Shown here: piece after piece, positions 33,001 through 43,793 of the stretch | Layout of the letters: each line of letters opens with the position of its first letter | How positions within the stretch are numbered: the stretch's first letter is position 1 | Assembly (NCBI GenBank): GCA_013115135.1 | Contig: JABANP010000013.1 | Coordinates: forward strand, 124,001 to 188,000 | From: Perkinsus olseni | Taxonomy: Eukaryota; Perkinsozoa; Perkinsida; Perkinsidae | Reading direction: 5' to 3' | DNA length: 64,000 nt | Notes under the pieces: generated by a model | The model's database searches: none | Told to the model about the DNA's origin: nothing | The model's input: the letters and a program-made list of their open reading frames with translations, nothing else | Position numbers and translations under genes: made by a program

Positions 33001-33905
33001 CGGAAGATGACTCTCAGAACGTACTTAGCATGGCTTGTGATGGTCCCAACGGCAAGGCTGCTGTTGTATCAGGTTTGTGGAATTCCTGAAAACTGAAGAC
33101 AATTTGGAACAGCACATTTACTACCGAGAAGCGAGTGCTGGTATGATAAGGTGTTATACTAAGTTGATGGATAAGAAGGCCAAGGATGCAGCAGAGGCGG
33201 CCAAGGGACGGGCGAACAATGAACAAAATAAAGAAAATGAGTCCAAGGTGGGCGTTGGGGGGATCTCCATCGGGGTCGATGCATTGGAACTATACCCCAG
33301 ATGAGACGGATAGTATCTCAGTGAGAAAGGTGCTTGCACGTATGTGCGCTTCTTCAGTTATCTTCTGCGGAGCGAAAGCGTCTGAAGCATCAGAAGAAGA
33401 GAAAGCAGCACGACCAACAGCAGAATAATACGCAGGATAACTCTAAGAAGCCAGAGGGTGAGACAAGCGGGCGACCCGGGTTTGAATCCTACGGCTCGCG
33501 TTTTAGGAGCATTTGGAATGAAGGCTACCGGTCTCACGATGGAGGAAGAGAGAGCCAAGGGTGATGAACTTGTTGCGGTTGCTGACCCTCTCGAAAAATG
33601 CACTCACATTTGCGAAGTAATAGGTTAGGTTTTTCTCACTTCGTTCGGTAGGTGATTTCTGCGCTCCGCTGTCGCAGGTTTTATCGGAGAAGTGTGGTAC
33701 TTGGCCTGAGACCCAGTCTCTGTGTTTTGACGTGTCCATTCGACGGAAGCAGTGGTTGCAAGCCTTGGCCTGTCTCGAGCGACTGAAGGCCCTGGGAGGG
33801 TCGGTGGCCGAGCAAACGATGAAGCTATCCGAACTAACCAAGGGTGATGAGCTGGAAGGTGTGACAGCGAAGATACTCAAGGAGGAGCTCAGTGCTCTCA
33901 TGTGA
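30032..33905 (+). CDS. NAA15: NAA15, auxiliary subunit of the NatA N-terminal acetyltransferase
   Basis: A TPR-rich protein that anchors NAA10 to the ribosome. ATG at 30032 starts [17 protein letters not shown], as in NAA15 (LPPKENALF). Clear family blocks: [164 protein letters not shown]; a Lys-rich [13 protein letters not shown] stretch; and a C-terminal helix ending SALM-stop at 33903-33905. At least 12 short introns are inferred, including 30089-30129 (41 nt), 30336-30388, 30507-30552, 30709-30859, 30929-30978, 31044-31218, 32336-32386 and 33458-33506. Exons near 31,400-31,740 and 33,600-33,700 are not fully resolved. Confidence 0.9.
30709..30859 (+). repeat. 151-nt NAA15 intron with tRNA-like sequence
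   Basis: Starts GTAGTATTG, ends TTTCATCAG. It contains AAGTGGCCGAACG (D-arm-like) and, 28 bases on, GAGGTCGTTGGTTCGATCC (variable loop plus T-arm-like), in sense orientation and roughly tRNA spacing. Confidence 0.6.
31450..31600 (+). repeat. tRNA-like sequence in an NAA15 intron region
   Basis: GCTGGCCAGTGAACTCGG (about 31,487) looks like a D-arm. CCCGGGTTCAATTCCCTGTC (31,542-31,561) looks like a T-arm. Both are in sense and lie before the TTGTAG acceptor at about 31,594. Surrounding exon borders are unresolved. Confidence 0.4.
32336..32386 (+). repeat. 51-nt NAA15 intron with sense TTTCGTGGCGC block
   Basis: Starts GTAATACTAATAA, ends TTCTCTGTAG, joining HIGSYDAA to MAQIDRGM. It contains TTTCGTGGCGCGGTGACGG at 32349-32367. 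Confidence 0.75.
33458..33506 (+). repeat. 49-nt NAA15 intron with B-box-like motif
   Basis: Starts GTGAGACAAG, ends GCGTTTTAG. CCCGGGTTTGAATCCTACGG sits in the middle. It joins KKPE-G to AFGMKATG. It is the same length and layout as the intron at 36343-36391 in a different gene. Confidence 0.7.
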
Positions 33906-34309
33906 GCTAATGATGCTCATTATTACCCTGAGGATTCTTTAAGATGTGTTTCTTCAATCCTCGTAACGATTGTGGTGGCGATTCCGAGCTATCAGCTTGT
34001 TCAAATAGTAACACTGTCTCTATCAGTATTCCTCCATTCATGTGTTGCTTTGTCAATGTGCCCGATAGGCGATCCAGTACTCGAGGCCGCTGGAGATGGG
34101 TCTTTTATTTGAAAGCTCAACACCTGTGTCGCTCATGGTCGGTTTGTCGGTTCATGTTCCTCCCTAAGGTCGTTATTATTTGTTTTTATTGATGGTTACA
34201 TTATCACGTTTGAATGTTTACTACTTCATGGCCACGCCCATGTGGACTGTAATGAGCAACGACCCGAACTGTGAGCTAGGTAAGCCTTCTCGATCTAAGT
34301 AATTAAAAA
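33906..34309. other. NAA15 3' region
   Basis: About 400 bases after the stop with no supported gene; T-rich near 34,160-34,190. Confidence 0.4.
34304..34309 (-). terminator. Pol III terminator of tRNA-Trp
   Basis: TTTTTA directly follows the discriminator base on the minus strand. Confidence 0.75.
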
Positions 34310-34381
34310 TGACCCCGGCCCGATTCGAACGGACAACCTTCTGATCTGGAGTCAGATGCGCTACCGTTGCGCCACAGGGCC
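34310..34381 (-). tRNA. trnW-CCA: tRNA-Trp (CCA anticodon)
   Basis: 72 nt on the minus strand: 7-bp acceptor (GGCCCTG with CGGGGTC, two G-T pairs), D-arm GCGC-AACGGTA-GCGC, anticodon arm TCTGA-CTCCAGA-TCAGA with CCA, variable AGGTT, T-arm GTCCG-TTCGAAT-CGGGC, discriminator A. There is no intron and no encoded 3' CCA. A TTTTT run follows at once on the minus strand, a good Pol III terminator. Confidence 0.95.
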
Positions 34382-34385
34382 GTGT

Positions 34386-34427
34386 TGTTAGAGCAGAAGA
34401 CTCGTGTTCGAATATCCTCCTTTGTAG
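34386..34427 (+). repeat. tRNA-like fragment beside tRNA-Trp
   Basis: GTTAGAGCAGAAGACTCGTG then TTCGAATATCC, followed by CTTTGTAG. It reads like the end of a D-arm, part of an anticodon arm and a T-arm, with the middle missing. It is on the strand opposite to tRNA-Trp and may lie in a 5' intron of the sushi-like gene. Confidence 0.4.
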
Positions 34428-34542
34428 CATCCGGGAAGTGCGATAGACGAGCCTGTTCTCTTCTACCAGAAGTGAAGAATGCGAAATTTGTCGGCGTAGG
34501 TGGCGTACCCTCTCTAACCAGCGAATTACTCCTCCTAGGATA

Positions 34543-37500
34543 TACCACCCAACGGCGTCTTCGATCACGAGGCCGTCGCGGAGTATGCGTGCAAGGAAGG
34601 GCATACCGCAGATGGGCTTGTCCTAGGTAGGCTATGTCGTTGGGAGGAAGTCGGCTACCTGTTATTCTCAGGTCCTCGGAGAGTCCTTTACCGTTGCCAC
34701 ATCAGCGGTCTTTTCCGCCCTGTAAGAGTTGACATAACGGAATGTAGACGAGATAATGGTCGATCGATATGGATCTCTCCGCGGCTCTTCAGGCAAACCA
34801 CTGCGATGCGGAGCTCCCTTTGAGCTACCACACGCGTATCCAACATCACACAAGATCGGAGAGGCGGTGGTATACCCACAGAGGGTGACTAACGCCTTTA
34901 CAATCACACCGTTAGAGGCTTCATCAGGTCAATTATTCGTGTAATGAACACTTCACTGCGAATGGAGAGGACGATGGACCCAGTAAGATGGAGGGGACGA
35001 AGTGACCCCGGCCCGATTCGAACGGACAATCTTCTGATCTGGAGTCAGATGCGCTACCGTTGCACCACAGGGCCTGCTCGCTAGCACAATATAGAGCAAG
35101 ATAGAGGCAGCATATATGTGTTTTCTCTTTCAGAAACAATTAGTATCCAGTGTGGGTCAGATGGAAAGTTCCACCCTTCCTATCCCCTACCACGTTGTCA
35201 ACCAATACACTGTGGCGAGTTCCCAACTGTAGCCAATGCAGAGCCAGTCAAGCACGTTAGTAATTCCAGTATCGTTACCATCGTGCTCCTCAACATTCAA
35301 GCGTGTCAGATCCGACACGTGTCGTCGAGGGTGAGGGTATGGACTTTGTGTGCTTGGATGGGTTCACTGAGCAAACCATGGGCTTTGAAGTCAAATGCAT
35401 CAACGTGAGCTCCGATGGGACTCCCCTACTACCAAGGCTCGTGTTCCCTCAGATCGATGGTCACGTCCAGTGGGACGTCCCTTCCCGAACTCCATGTAAA
35501 GCAGAATTCAATCCTATCGGGGATTATTGGTTCGGTCAGGCGTAGCACGGAAGTGTGGACAACTCGAGAGGTTCCCAGATGCCCATCAAACTTATTTCGG
35601 GGACAACATCACCTACCGTTACCCATCCAAAGTGCCTTTCGCATGTAACAGTTTTTAGTGTCCCTTTGTGGCGGAGAGAAGCCTCTGGTAGGTGCGCCCG
35701 GCTATGCCCTGGGTGGAGACAAGAGCAGGCATGAGTTCACCGCCTCTTGCAGCATATCCGGCATCTGGGAGTACGACAGAGGAAATGACAGATGCGAGCC
35801 CGTCATCTGCGGTAAGGCTCCCCCTGGTAGTGCTCCTCAGCTTCTCATAGCGCTCTCCGTCAAGGTGATATCAATGACGTCCCACACGAGATGAAGCTTT
35901 TCGCCACAGCTGTTATCACGACAAGGGTAGCATAATCAGGCCCTCCCTGCGTCGAATACCTCATGTCTGTAGGTGCTGCGGCTCGGTGATACGATGGAGT
36001 TTGCCTGTGATGAAGGTGGGTCCCTCGCCGTCCACTCGAGTGTGATGGAGGACACCTCCTTCAGGAGCCTTCATCGCGGGCACCAATAGAGAGCACAGCA
36101 CCTACACCATCCAGTGCAGTGCTTCGGGCGACTTCCAGATGGCACCCGGCCATACCGCTGGATGTGAGCTGCTCATCATGAGTGGCCATTGTAGACGACT
36201 TCCGGCTCAGGCATCAAACCGTGCGGTCCGTTGTTACCTATGAAAGGTGGGAAGATAGCCTACCCCCAGGATGTGAGACCCGGCGACGTTCTTGAGAGTC
36301 CGGCTGCAGTCGTGTACGTGTGCAATGAAGGGCACACTTTAGGTGGGCCGAAGGATGCAAGTTCGAATCCCAGGGACTCCATTTCGTTCAGGCGGAAGAA
36401 TGGAAGGCGAAGTAAAATTCGAACAGCAGTGTCATGCGGACGGGAACCTGTCCCCCGAGGCACAGCCGCCCCCGTGCGAGCTCGTCGTAGGTTATTACCC
36501 CCTCAACCGCTACTGCCCACGTTGGCGATGTCAGAAGTGCGGCCGAGCTCCTGAGGTCCCCCATGGGGAGCGATACCCTGGCACCGATGGTGAGTTCAGC
36601 TATGAGGATGAGGTCAAATACACCTGCGAGGAGGGCACCACACACAATGGCCTGTCCCCTGCGAAAGGGGGAGAGGCGGTTCTGGTCGCCAAGTGTAGGT
36701 CGCCTGCGGTCTCGGCAGCTCTGAAGTCGTGCTCAGGCGGGGTACATGGTTGGGGTATCAGGGATAGTCGTGGTCAGTGGTCGAAGCGACCCGTACAGTG
36801 CTCAGCTCCGAGATGTCAAGAGAGGCTTCCCGACATAGTCAATGCGGTGAGATGTTCATGCTGCGCTTTTAGGGCTGCCACTCATCACATCAGGCACCAA
36901 CATCAGACTACAAGGCCGGCGATAGGTTGCTTTTGAACGCTACTGTCCAATACGAATGCAGTCTTGGATACACCCCGAAGACTGAGGTGAACTTCCCCCG
37001 CTCAGCCGGACTCGAGAGGACACTCGTCTGCTGCACAGTCGGGCTTGCCATCCGTTGTGATTATACCGTCCTTAGGGTAAGCTTGGTACGGTAACGTGCA
37101 GCTCCCAAGGCGACTTGACCATAGCGATGGACAACTTTGAATGTGTAGGGTCAATGATCTGCCTCAAGTCTATCATCCAGATATCCTCGGCTAGGTCCCT
37201 CTGGTCTGCCCACTCCTACCGACTATCATGTACCATGGCACGCTAATCGGCCCTGCAGCGAGAGAGTCCTACATGGCAACCCCAAGTGAGCGCTAAGCTT
37301 GCCTCCTACCGAGTCAATGCCGCCGCCTCCACAGGAGTCTACCAATGCCCCGATCGATGGACACCCGATAAAGTAGAAGTGCAGTGTGGCTCCGACGGAC
37401 ACTACCACGCGGTAGGGCCTGACAACTTCCAAATGGGCGATCCGCAGACTACGCGGTGGGTCGTAGCAGAACTGAGCTACTTATGAGCGACCTCCGTCAG

Positions 37501-37924
37501 TTACCCTATGTGCCAACCCCCGAGGTGCAAGGCTGCTGATATCCCATCAGACTGGGTACACCACAGGAAGCCGGCATCAAGTTGCGCCTGGCTACCGCCT
37601 GCTCCTCCTCAGGCTCATATTTCGATACGTACTCGGCAGCAAACTGGCGACTTCATCTCGGGCACCTCGTACAAGGTAAAATGCCAGCAAGGATTTGGTA
37701 CTTTAAAGATCACCAACACGCTGCCGATCCGATGTAACGATAATTCCCAATGGGAAATCGACGGCAACCCCGAGGAGTACAGCAACTATGGGAAGATTGG
37801 ATGTGGGTCTACCAATCGAATTCTTTTTAGAAAATATCTTCGCAGGTACCGAGAGGTTCAGTGGTACAGGCGAGTTAATTCCAGAGATCTGGCCTCCACC
37901 CGTGCTCTATGGCTGACAACATGA
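34543..37924 (+). CDS. Sushi/CCP-like Cys-rich secreted or surface protein (multi-exon)
   Basis: Many short plus-strand exons repeat a pattern of C-x-x-x-x-P-x-x-P-NG...Y-x-C-x-x-G-x-x-x-x-G. Examples are PPNGVFDHEAVAEYACKEGHTADGL (34,560-34,630), CGSDGKFHPSYPLPRCQPIHCGE (35,150), CLDGFTEQTMGFEVKC (35,350), KYTCEEGTTHNGLSPA (36,610), and CGRAPEVPHGERYPG (36,540). This is the complement control protein (sushi) module style, each with four Cys, usually extracellular. At least eight module-like units are visible. The start and signal peptide are not identified, and the last exon to the stop at 37,924 is tentative. A tRNA-Trp gene lies antisense in an early intron, and a 49-nt intron (36343) carries a B-box. 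Likely a surface or adhesive protein (inference). Confidence 0.6.
35003..35074 (-). tRNA. trnW-CCA: Second tRNA-Trp (CCA), antisense in an intron of the sushi-like gene
   Basis: Identical to the copy at 34310 except two changes: C to T in the D-stem (GTGC with GCGC, still a G-T pair) and G to A in the variable loop. It folds as a full cloverleaf. Unlike the first copy, no T run follows on the minus strand within the next 20 bases, so transcription may not end properly. It may be a recent duplicate that is weakly used or inactive. Confidence 0.88.
36343..36391 (+). repeat. 49-nt intron with B-box-like motif
   Basis: Starts GTGGGCCGAAGG, contains AAGTTCGAATCCCAGG, ends TTTCGTTCAG. It joins CNEGHTL-G to GRMEGEVKFE with exact frame. 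Layout matches the 49-nt NAA15 intron at 33458. Confidence 0.75.
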
Positions 37925-38269
37925 TCATTATATGATCCAATTTGACGTATGGCATCAAGTCTCGCGTTAGTTCTATCCTGGCAGGGCCTCGTCTTTTCTT
38001 CTCTCTCCGGGAAAAGTGAGGTTGGAGAGTAGGATCTAGTCACTAGGTTTACCTGTATGTATACATACGTAAGCGACCCAATGATAACTAAAACCGACGT
38101 GACTCAGAAACGTGATATTCGATACTCATGGGATGAGGGCTTCAAAAGCATTCGGAACGTCGGAAACGTTGGAAGCTGCGGGGCAGTTGAAATCCATTTG
38201 AATCGGCAACTGGGAAGTTCTTCTCCGTCGGGACAACGTAACACGTCGGTGCCAATAACTGAGAGGAGG
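37925..38269. other. Convergent 3' region
   Basis: Between the sushi-like gene and the minus-strand SANT gene; no gene recognised. Confidence 0.35.
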
Positions 38270-39512
38270 TCAGCGTCCAGGTGATCGGGGATTAATGCAT
38301 TTAGTCCAACTCCCTCTCACCGGGAAGCGACGACTCATGATCAATGGCCGAGCGGATTTGGTGACGGCAAGTTCGCATCGGGACTGACGTTGTTTGGGGA
38401 ACTTCACCTCCGTCATATAACGACTGATGACGTCCTCTCTTGGCCGCTGGAGTTCCCAACTGTACGCAAACGAGTATGCGAGGAGACCACGGGCCTGCGA
38501 TGACTGACCTGAGGTATATCCACGGGTCGCCAAAGTTGACATCGTAAACTTCCGCCAGCTGGATGAGTTTCTTGTCATCTTCGTCAGTCCACGGCTTTCC
38601 TTCGTTCTCCAGTGGAGTTCCCTAAGACGCTGCAATACACACTGCCGAACATACCCTATCCTCGCTATCACGATTGAGCAGTCACTCACTAGAACAGAGG
38701 CTTTTCTCGCCGACGCAGATCATCCGAGTTGCCGAACAAAGCATCCCAATAATTGGGACCGAATTAAAATGCTAATACCAGCTTCTCGAATATTATTATG
38801 ACTCACCTTGAAACGCTTCTCGTATTCTCGGAGAGGCCAAACGCCATGGTTGAACTTCCGCAAATAGACGAGAAGTTTCCTACGCTGTTCGGGGGCCATC
38901 TCCTAAGGCAAGAGGATGGGCGGTGGACTGGAGAGAAGATCCACTGACCACACGTTGAACGTCTTCATAGTCCGAGGAAATGAAGTCAGACCAGTCCTCG
39001 AAGCAAGAAGCAACTTCCTCCGCATTCTCACCGAACTCCATCTCCTGGAGGAATCTGAAGTAACAACGACGACGTTCACAGTTGCTCCAACAGTTGCTCC
39101 AACACACAATATAGCCCCTTCGAGAGGATAAAAGAAAGCGATAGCGATTGTTGACAGCCCCACGGACCTGAGGACGTCCCAATCGTCGTTTGGTGGGGGC
39201 TTCGCATATGCTCGCTTGATAAGTCTTTTCTCAGCTCGGCAAAGAGTCTGCCTTTTATGCTTCAACATATTCCGAAACGTCTTGAAATCGAAGTACTGCT
39301 TAGGATGTTTCAAGTGGTAGGGCGGACGACTTCCCTGAAGCATCAAGTATCATCCCTAATCGATCGCGGGATCGATTTACAGGATTCTGCCAAACTTTAT
39401 GTTCCGAGTGTGGCAGGTTAGGATAGTAATCGCTTTTATAGTGCATGATGCGCTCCATCCGGTCGAGCAATGGCCGACTCCTCCTCAGCACAGCAACTCC
39501 ACGGATAGACAT
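38270..39512 (-). CDS. SANT/Myb-like domain protein (multi-exon)
   Basis: Exons in order on the minus strand: MSIRGVAVLRR...LLDRMERIMHYKSDYYPNLPHSEHKVWQN (from ATG at 39512), QYFDFKTFRNMLKHKRQTLCRAEKRLIKRAY (39,300-39,200), EMEFGENAEEVASCFEDW...YEDVQRV (39,050-38,950), RRKLLVYLRKFNHGVWPLREYEKRFK (38,890-38,815), and KPWTDEDDKKLIQLAEVYDVNFGDPWIYL (38,600-38,510). The last reads like a SANT/Myb helix set, in which W-T-x-E-E/D opens helix 1. It then may splice to ELQRPREDVISRYMTEVKF. SANT domains bind DNA or histone tails in chromatin complexes. The specific family is not identified; DMAP1/SWC4-like proteins were considered but not supported outside this motif. Confidence 0.45.
39311..39378 (+). 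repeat. Antisense tRNA-like sequence in a SANT-gene intron
   Basis: CAAGTGGTAGGGCGGACGAC resembles a D-arm and CGCGGGATCGATTTAC a degenerate T-arm, read opposite to the host gene. The intron runs from about 39,380 (GTAAATCGATCCC) to CATCCTAAG near 39,303. Confidence 0.45.
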
Positions 39513-39698
39513 TAAGTGTCCTGTGAACTAGCTATCGGAAGGTCACAGGATCGAACCCTGCCAACTCCCAAATTGAAATAAATCACATCATTCATTTAAC
39601 GTAGGAAACCACTAATGATACAGCAATAGGAGACAATCGTTATCCCATCATAGTATGTTTTCGCGAAACCAATGCCTGAGAAGATTAATGACATAATC

Positions 39699-39851
39699 GA
39701 TCATCTGGGCGAGCGCTTCCTCACCGGATGATTGCAGATAGCCGCATGGCTAGGCTTGCACTGAATGTGATCTTCACCATTGGACCAAGTTTTGAGAGTC
39801 AATCCTGAGCAGAGGGATGTACATTCACGATCGATCAACTGGGCGAGCGCT
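39699..39851. repeat. 19-bp direct repeat at two successive acceptor sites
   Basis: GATCATCTGGGCGAGCGCT (39699-39717) and GATCAACTGGGCGAGCGCT (39833-39851) differ at one base. On the minus strand both read as splice acceptors, GCGCTCGCCCAG, in the last exons of the LENG8-like gene. Confidence 0.55.
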
Positions 39852-42800
39852 GATTGCCATCTGCCTTACCGTGTTCAGTCAACCAAGTTGTGGCGTCCTT
39901 CATATCTGTGAAGTCCAACACCTCAACCAGATGGCTGACAGGGTACGTTTGATACCTGCTCGGAAACCTTCCCTGTGCGCAAGATACGCTAAGGCATGCT
40001 TACGCTTTTGTGATTGTACGTAATGCCTTGAGACGCAAGCGTTGCAGGAAGAGCCTCAGAAGGTGATAAGCATGAGTTGGAGCAGCCCTAGTCGGGATTG
40101 ATGAAGTAGAATCTTCCTCATCAACTTCAGATGACTCCCGACGAGCTATCCTCACCAACCTGATCATGAAGGGAGTGTACAAGTCGTATACGATAAACAA
40201 GTAAGGATAGATCCGTGGTTGGATGTGGCAGACTCGCAACATCTCACTGACGTGGCGAATCCAGAGCGACATGATACATACTGAGACTCGAGGGATTCTT
40301 TTTAGCGACTAGCCCAAGTTTTGGCCACTGTGAACTCAGTAATAGAGACGATGTACCGCAGACCTACCGGAAGCAGGCTTTGTAATCGTTGGTCGCCATG
40401 GCTTGACGAGTCTTCTTGGCAAAGACGACATACGGATGATGCCGCTGTTCCAATGTGAGCATCCTTAAGAACTTCATCTCGTCGGCTCGCAGGGATTGGA
40501 GGGAATAGTACCTGTCACGCGCCGCGAAATGAGGTCAAAAGTCATATGTTCTTGCAACGAGCATGGACAGCTGACAACGGAGTGGTGTACACGCGGAAGC
40601 GAGAGCCCGTTCGATGCAGCTGTGGAAGCGTTCTTCGACTACTCACAAAAGGCGGTAGCAGAGGAACTCGCAGGTGACGTTGCTATCATTCGCGCCTTCT
40701 GCAGCGTAGAGGTATCTGGGGTTGGATTGTGGAAGATTCGAAACAGGTTGGGATGGAGAGCCTCCACTTACTTGAGCTGAGTTTGACACTGATTGAACTG
40801 CCCTAGGTCTTCTGCCTCCAAAGCCCACCTAGCGTTAGCCTCATATACCGATCGCGTGAACTCATCCTTGATGTTCTGCACTGTGAGGTCCTGACGAACC
40901 GCCCTAAGAACAGATAAGCTGTTGCAGTCGCTGGAGACAATACCGGCCGCGTGTTGCAATGAGCCCATCATTGATAATATTGAACTCGCCAATCGATAAC
41001 TTAAAATGAGTGACCGCGGACAGCTCACCACATTCTCAGGTTCACATGTGTAAGACAATCGGAAGCCTAGAAGGATGGTGATGACTGACCTGAGCTGTTC
41101 CCCAACATATTTCCAATCGCGAGACTTGTCCCGATGAAACTCTCTAAGATGCTCCATCCACTTCTTCAAAACCGCTGGAGGGCGGACCTGACAACCCATA
41201 AATACGCGAGACACCGAGATCGAACTCAGAAGGTGAACCGCGAGCAGGTAGGGTATCCTGTTCTTACCAAGCTCGGATCAGGTTGGCTCGTTAAGCGGAG
41301 ATAGTTCTTCTCCATCTTTTGACAGGTCCCCACAACAACGAAGTCCTCCGTCTGGTCGAACACCTCATTCTCATCCACACCGAAGGAGAAATTGACGTCT
41401 AGCGGAGCGACGCGCGGAGCCGAAGACCTGACGATGGCATCTTGACGAAGGGTCGTGTTCGGGTTCACACTTGCCTGTTGGCATCCTCAGTCCAAAGGCC
41501 TCCTGCTGACGAACTTGATACCTCATCTGTTTCTGTAATAAGGAGAAGCGACTGTACTTGAGGACATCCCCCGAGGCGCAGGATGTACAATCGAGAGACG
41601 GAGAAAGCATTGAAAGCCGTTGTTGATGATGCTGTAGTAAAAAGGCCAACAGCGCCCAGCTGGATCTAGAGTGGCTACAGTTCAGTCGAAGGCGAGCGTG
41701 AACGGGGTCTCCGGCTGCTGCTTACTGAAGCGCTCCATCCGTTGTTGGCGTCTTCGAAGCTCCTCCTGCGTAGTCTCGCCCTGCATCATCAGTATTGCAC
41801 CCTGCATGACACCACTGGCCACCACTCTATCATCGAGTCCTCCACTCCCACCTTCTTTGCCTTAGCCTTGGCTTGCAGTTTCGCTTTCCGTTTGTTGTGC
41901 CCTTTCTTGGTGGTACCCGGTGTTAATGTCACGTTGTAAGAAGCTGCCAATCCGTCACTCAATGGTATAAAATCCCTATTGCCGTCTGAAACCGTCAAAC
42001 AACCTTACACAGGTCCTTCATGCGTGAACAAGATACTCATCACCGATACAAGTGGATTCCAGCGGCGCGAAGCTCCACAACGGAATCGAAGCATTGTCGT
42101 TCGATAATACCGCCAGAATACTCACCAAAAGGTGCACGGCGTGAAGGAGACTTCTTCGGGCTGCCTCCTCGTCGAGATCGCTTAGGGGAGGGTACTGCTG
42201 CATCCTAGCACACATTCCGGCTAGAACGGATATAACCATGCTAGAGATTTCCTAACCTCCTCCCACAACTTGGGATCTACTCGAGCATCGATGTCCTTCT
42301 CAGGTGGTATCGGGTAACCGCTCCAGTCGGTGGTCCAATATGTACCTGATCAGGTGGCATCTCAGAGGAAGTAGATCAGCATACTCCCACTTGCTGCTCG
42401 AACGTACTGTATACTCGAGCTGGAAGAATGACAACGGGAATGGGCGTTTGCTAAACTTCTAACGCCCACTCCCATAGATGACACTTGCTCCCCGAACTTA
42501 GTTTGGTCTACATCTCCGGGCGGTTCAGAGGGAACGAGCACCCCGCAGGGAGTGAGCCGAATCTGTGCCCGAGGTCATCACCTTCTGCTTTCAGCTTGTT
42601 GGTAATCTCTTTAACCAACGTGTCTGCAGCAGACAGACGAGCAGTTCTGAGCTCCTGACTCATGCCTGGCCTTCCCCCGAGAGAAGCGTACAGACGCTGG
42701 ACCCACTGGAGCATACCGACAGGATGTTGACTGGCAGCCGCCTGATCATCCGAAGGTCCCCGGATCAACCCCACCACCTTCCATCTGGTTCTACTTTGTT

Positions 42801-43753
42801 TTTCATGGCATTCTGAATTACCGCCGCCGCACCGGGCTGATTGTACTGCCGTGTAGGGACGGCAGCTGCACTCCTGTATGATTGCTGCTGCTGCCGTTGT
42901 TGGTTATACCACGCCTGAGGAGATGTAAGGTTGAGCAAGATTGCAAGTTGGCCGGTAGCCACCTGCTGATATGCCATGGCCGCCTGCTGTTGTTGGTACA
43001 TCATATACATTGCCGCTTGCTGCTGCTGCTGTTGTCTGAAGTAAAATAGCATAAAACACAACATGCCGTCATCGAACGTCTGCGACTCACGGAGGATATG
43101 ACTGTGGCTGCTGTTGCCCACCAGTTGAGGTAACCTGCTGTTTAACCGATTGGGCGGCGGAAGGCGACACCGATGGCCGAACTTGCTTCTGTTCCACTGC
43201 ATGCTCATAGAGGTGGGACACCATGGTCTTCCAAAACTGGTATCTGAACACTCCAACCATCACCCGCCACCTCGTCACATTTTACGGGATGGATTGCATC
43301 ATCATCACAGCGAGGCGTAACGCAGACTTGAAAAGTTCCCGACTGTACCCTCATGATTATTACAATGCAACTCCTTTCTTAGTAGAGTTGGGCTGCTGCT
43401 TATTCAACGTTTTAGCATACTCCTGCACATGTTGTCGGACCTGTCACCACTGTTGGCTACGCTGTTGACGAAGCTACGCTTTTACAGACGACCCATTATC
43501 CTATTCACCAGCTATCAGTTGCCACTTAGTGTTGGACACAATCACCGCCGAGCAATCCCTGTTTTACATGCAACCCCCCGATTCCGACTAACGGATATAC
43601 CTGCAATATTACCTGTTCCTGTTGAGCTGCCGGTAGGACGTTGAACATCCCGCATACTCTTTGCTTTTCTACAGGATTTTCAGTCGAGCTGTCCAACGAT
43701 ACTCCACAGGAAGCCTCTGCAAACCTGCCTTCTGGGGTGGACGAGCTTGACAT
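39700..43753 (-). CDS. LENG8: LENG8-like SAC3/GANP-family protein
   Basis: Gene from ATG at 43753 ([17 protein letters not shown]) through Gln-rich exons ([16 protein letters not shown]; encoded by GCT/CTG runs near 43,017) to a typical SAC3/GANP domain. Family blocks: [172 protein letters not shown], and a last exon with [12 protein letters not shown]. These match LENG8/Thp3 order; the relatives act in splicing or mRNA export with CSN12/PCID2 in the nucleus. [16 protein letters not shown] stretch near 41,850 fits the basic linker. Some exon borders are unresolved. Confidence 0.82.
40716..40771 (-). repeat. 56-nt LENG8 intron with B-box-like motif
   Basis: Starts GTAAGTGGAGG, contains CTGTTTCGAATCTTCC, ends AACCCCAG. 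It joins QTQLK to YLYAAEG in frame. Confidence 0.55.
41188..41267 (-). repeat. 80-nt LENG8 intron with B-box-like motif
   Basis: Starts GTAAGAACAGG, contains GAGTTCGATCTCGGTGTC in sense, ends GGGTTGTCAG. It joins DPSL to VRPPAVLKK exactly as the family requires. Confidence 0.65.
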
Positions 43754-43793
43754 TGGCTGAATAAGTCAACCCCAACTTAACCTCCTTCGTATC

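Noticed and set aside
34303..34548. Protein frames ALWRNGSASDSRSEG...FESGRGHF at 34,3xx and ALWCNGSASDSRSED at 35,0xx
   Set aside because: These are translations of the two tRNA-Trp genes, a common false coding call.
38510..38600. SANT exon as DMAP1/SWC4 or ISWI
   Set aside because: Only the short W-T-x-E-D helix pattern fits; other exons do not match either family, so only a generic SANT call is given.
43012..43035. GCT/CTG triplet run
   Set aside because: It encodes a poly-Gln stretch in the LENG8 N-terminus; not a CRISPR or noncoding repeat.
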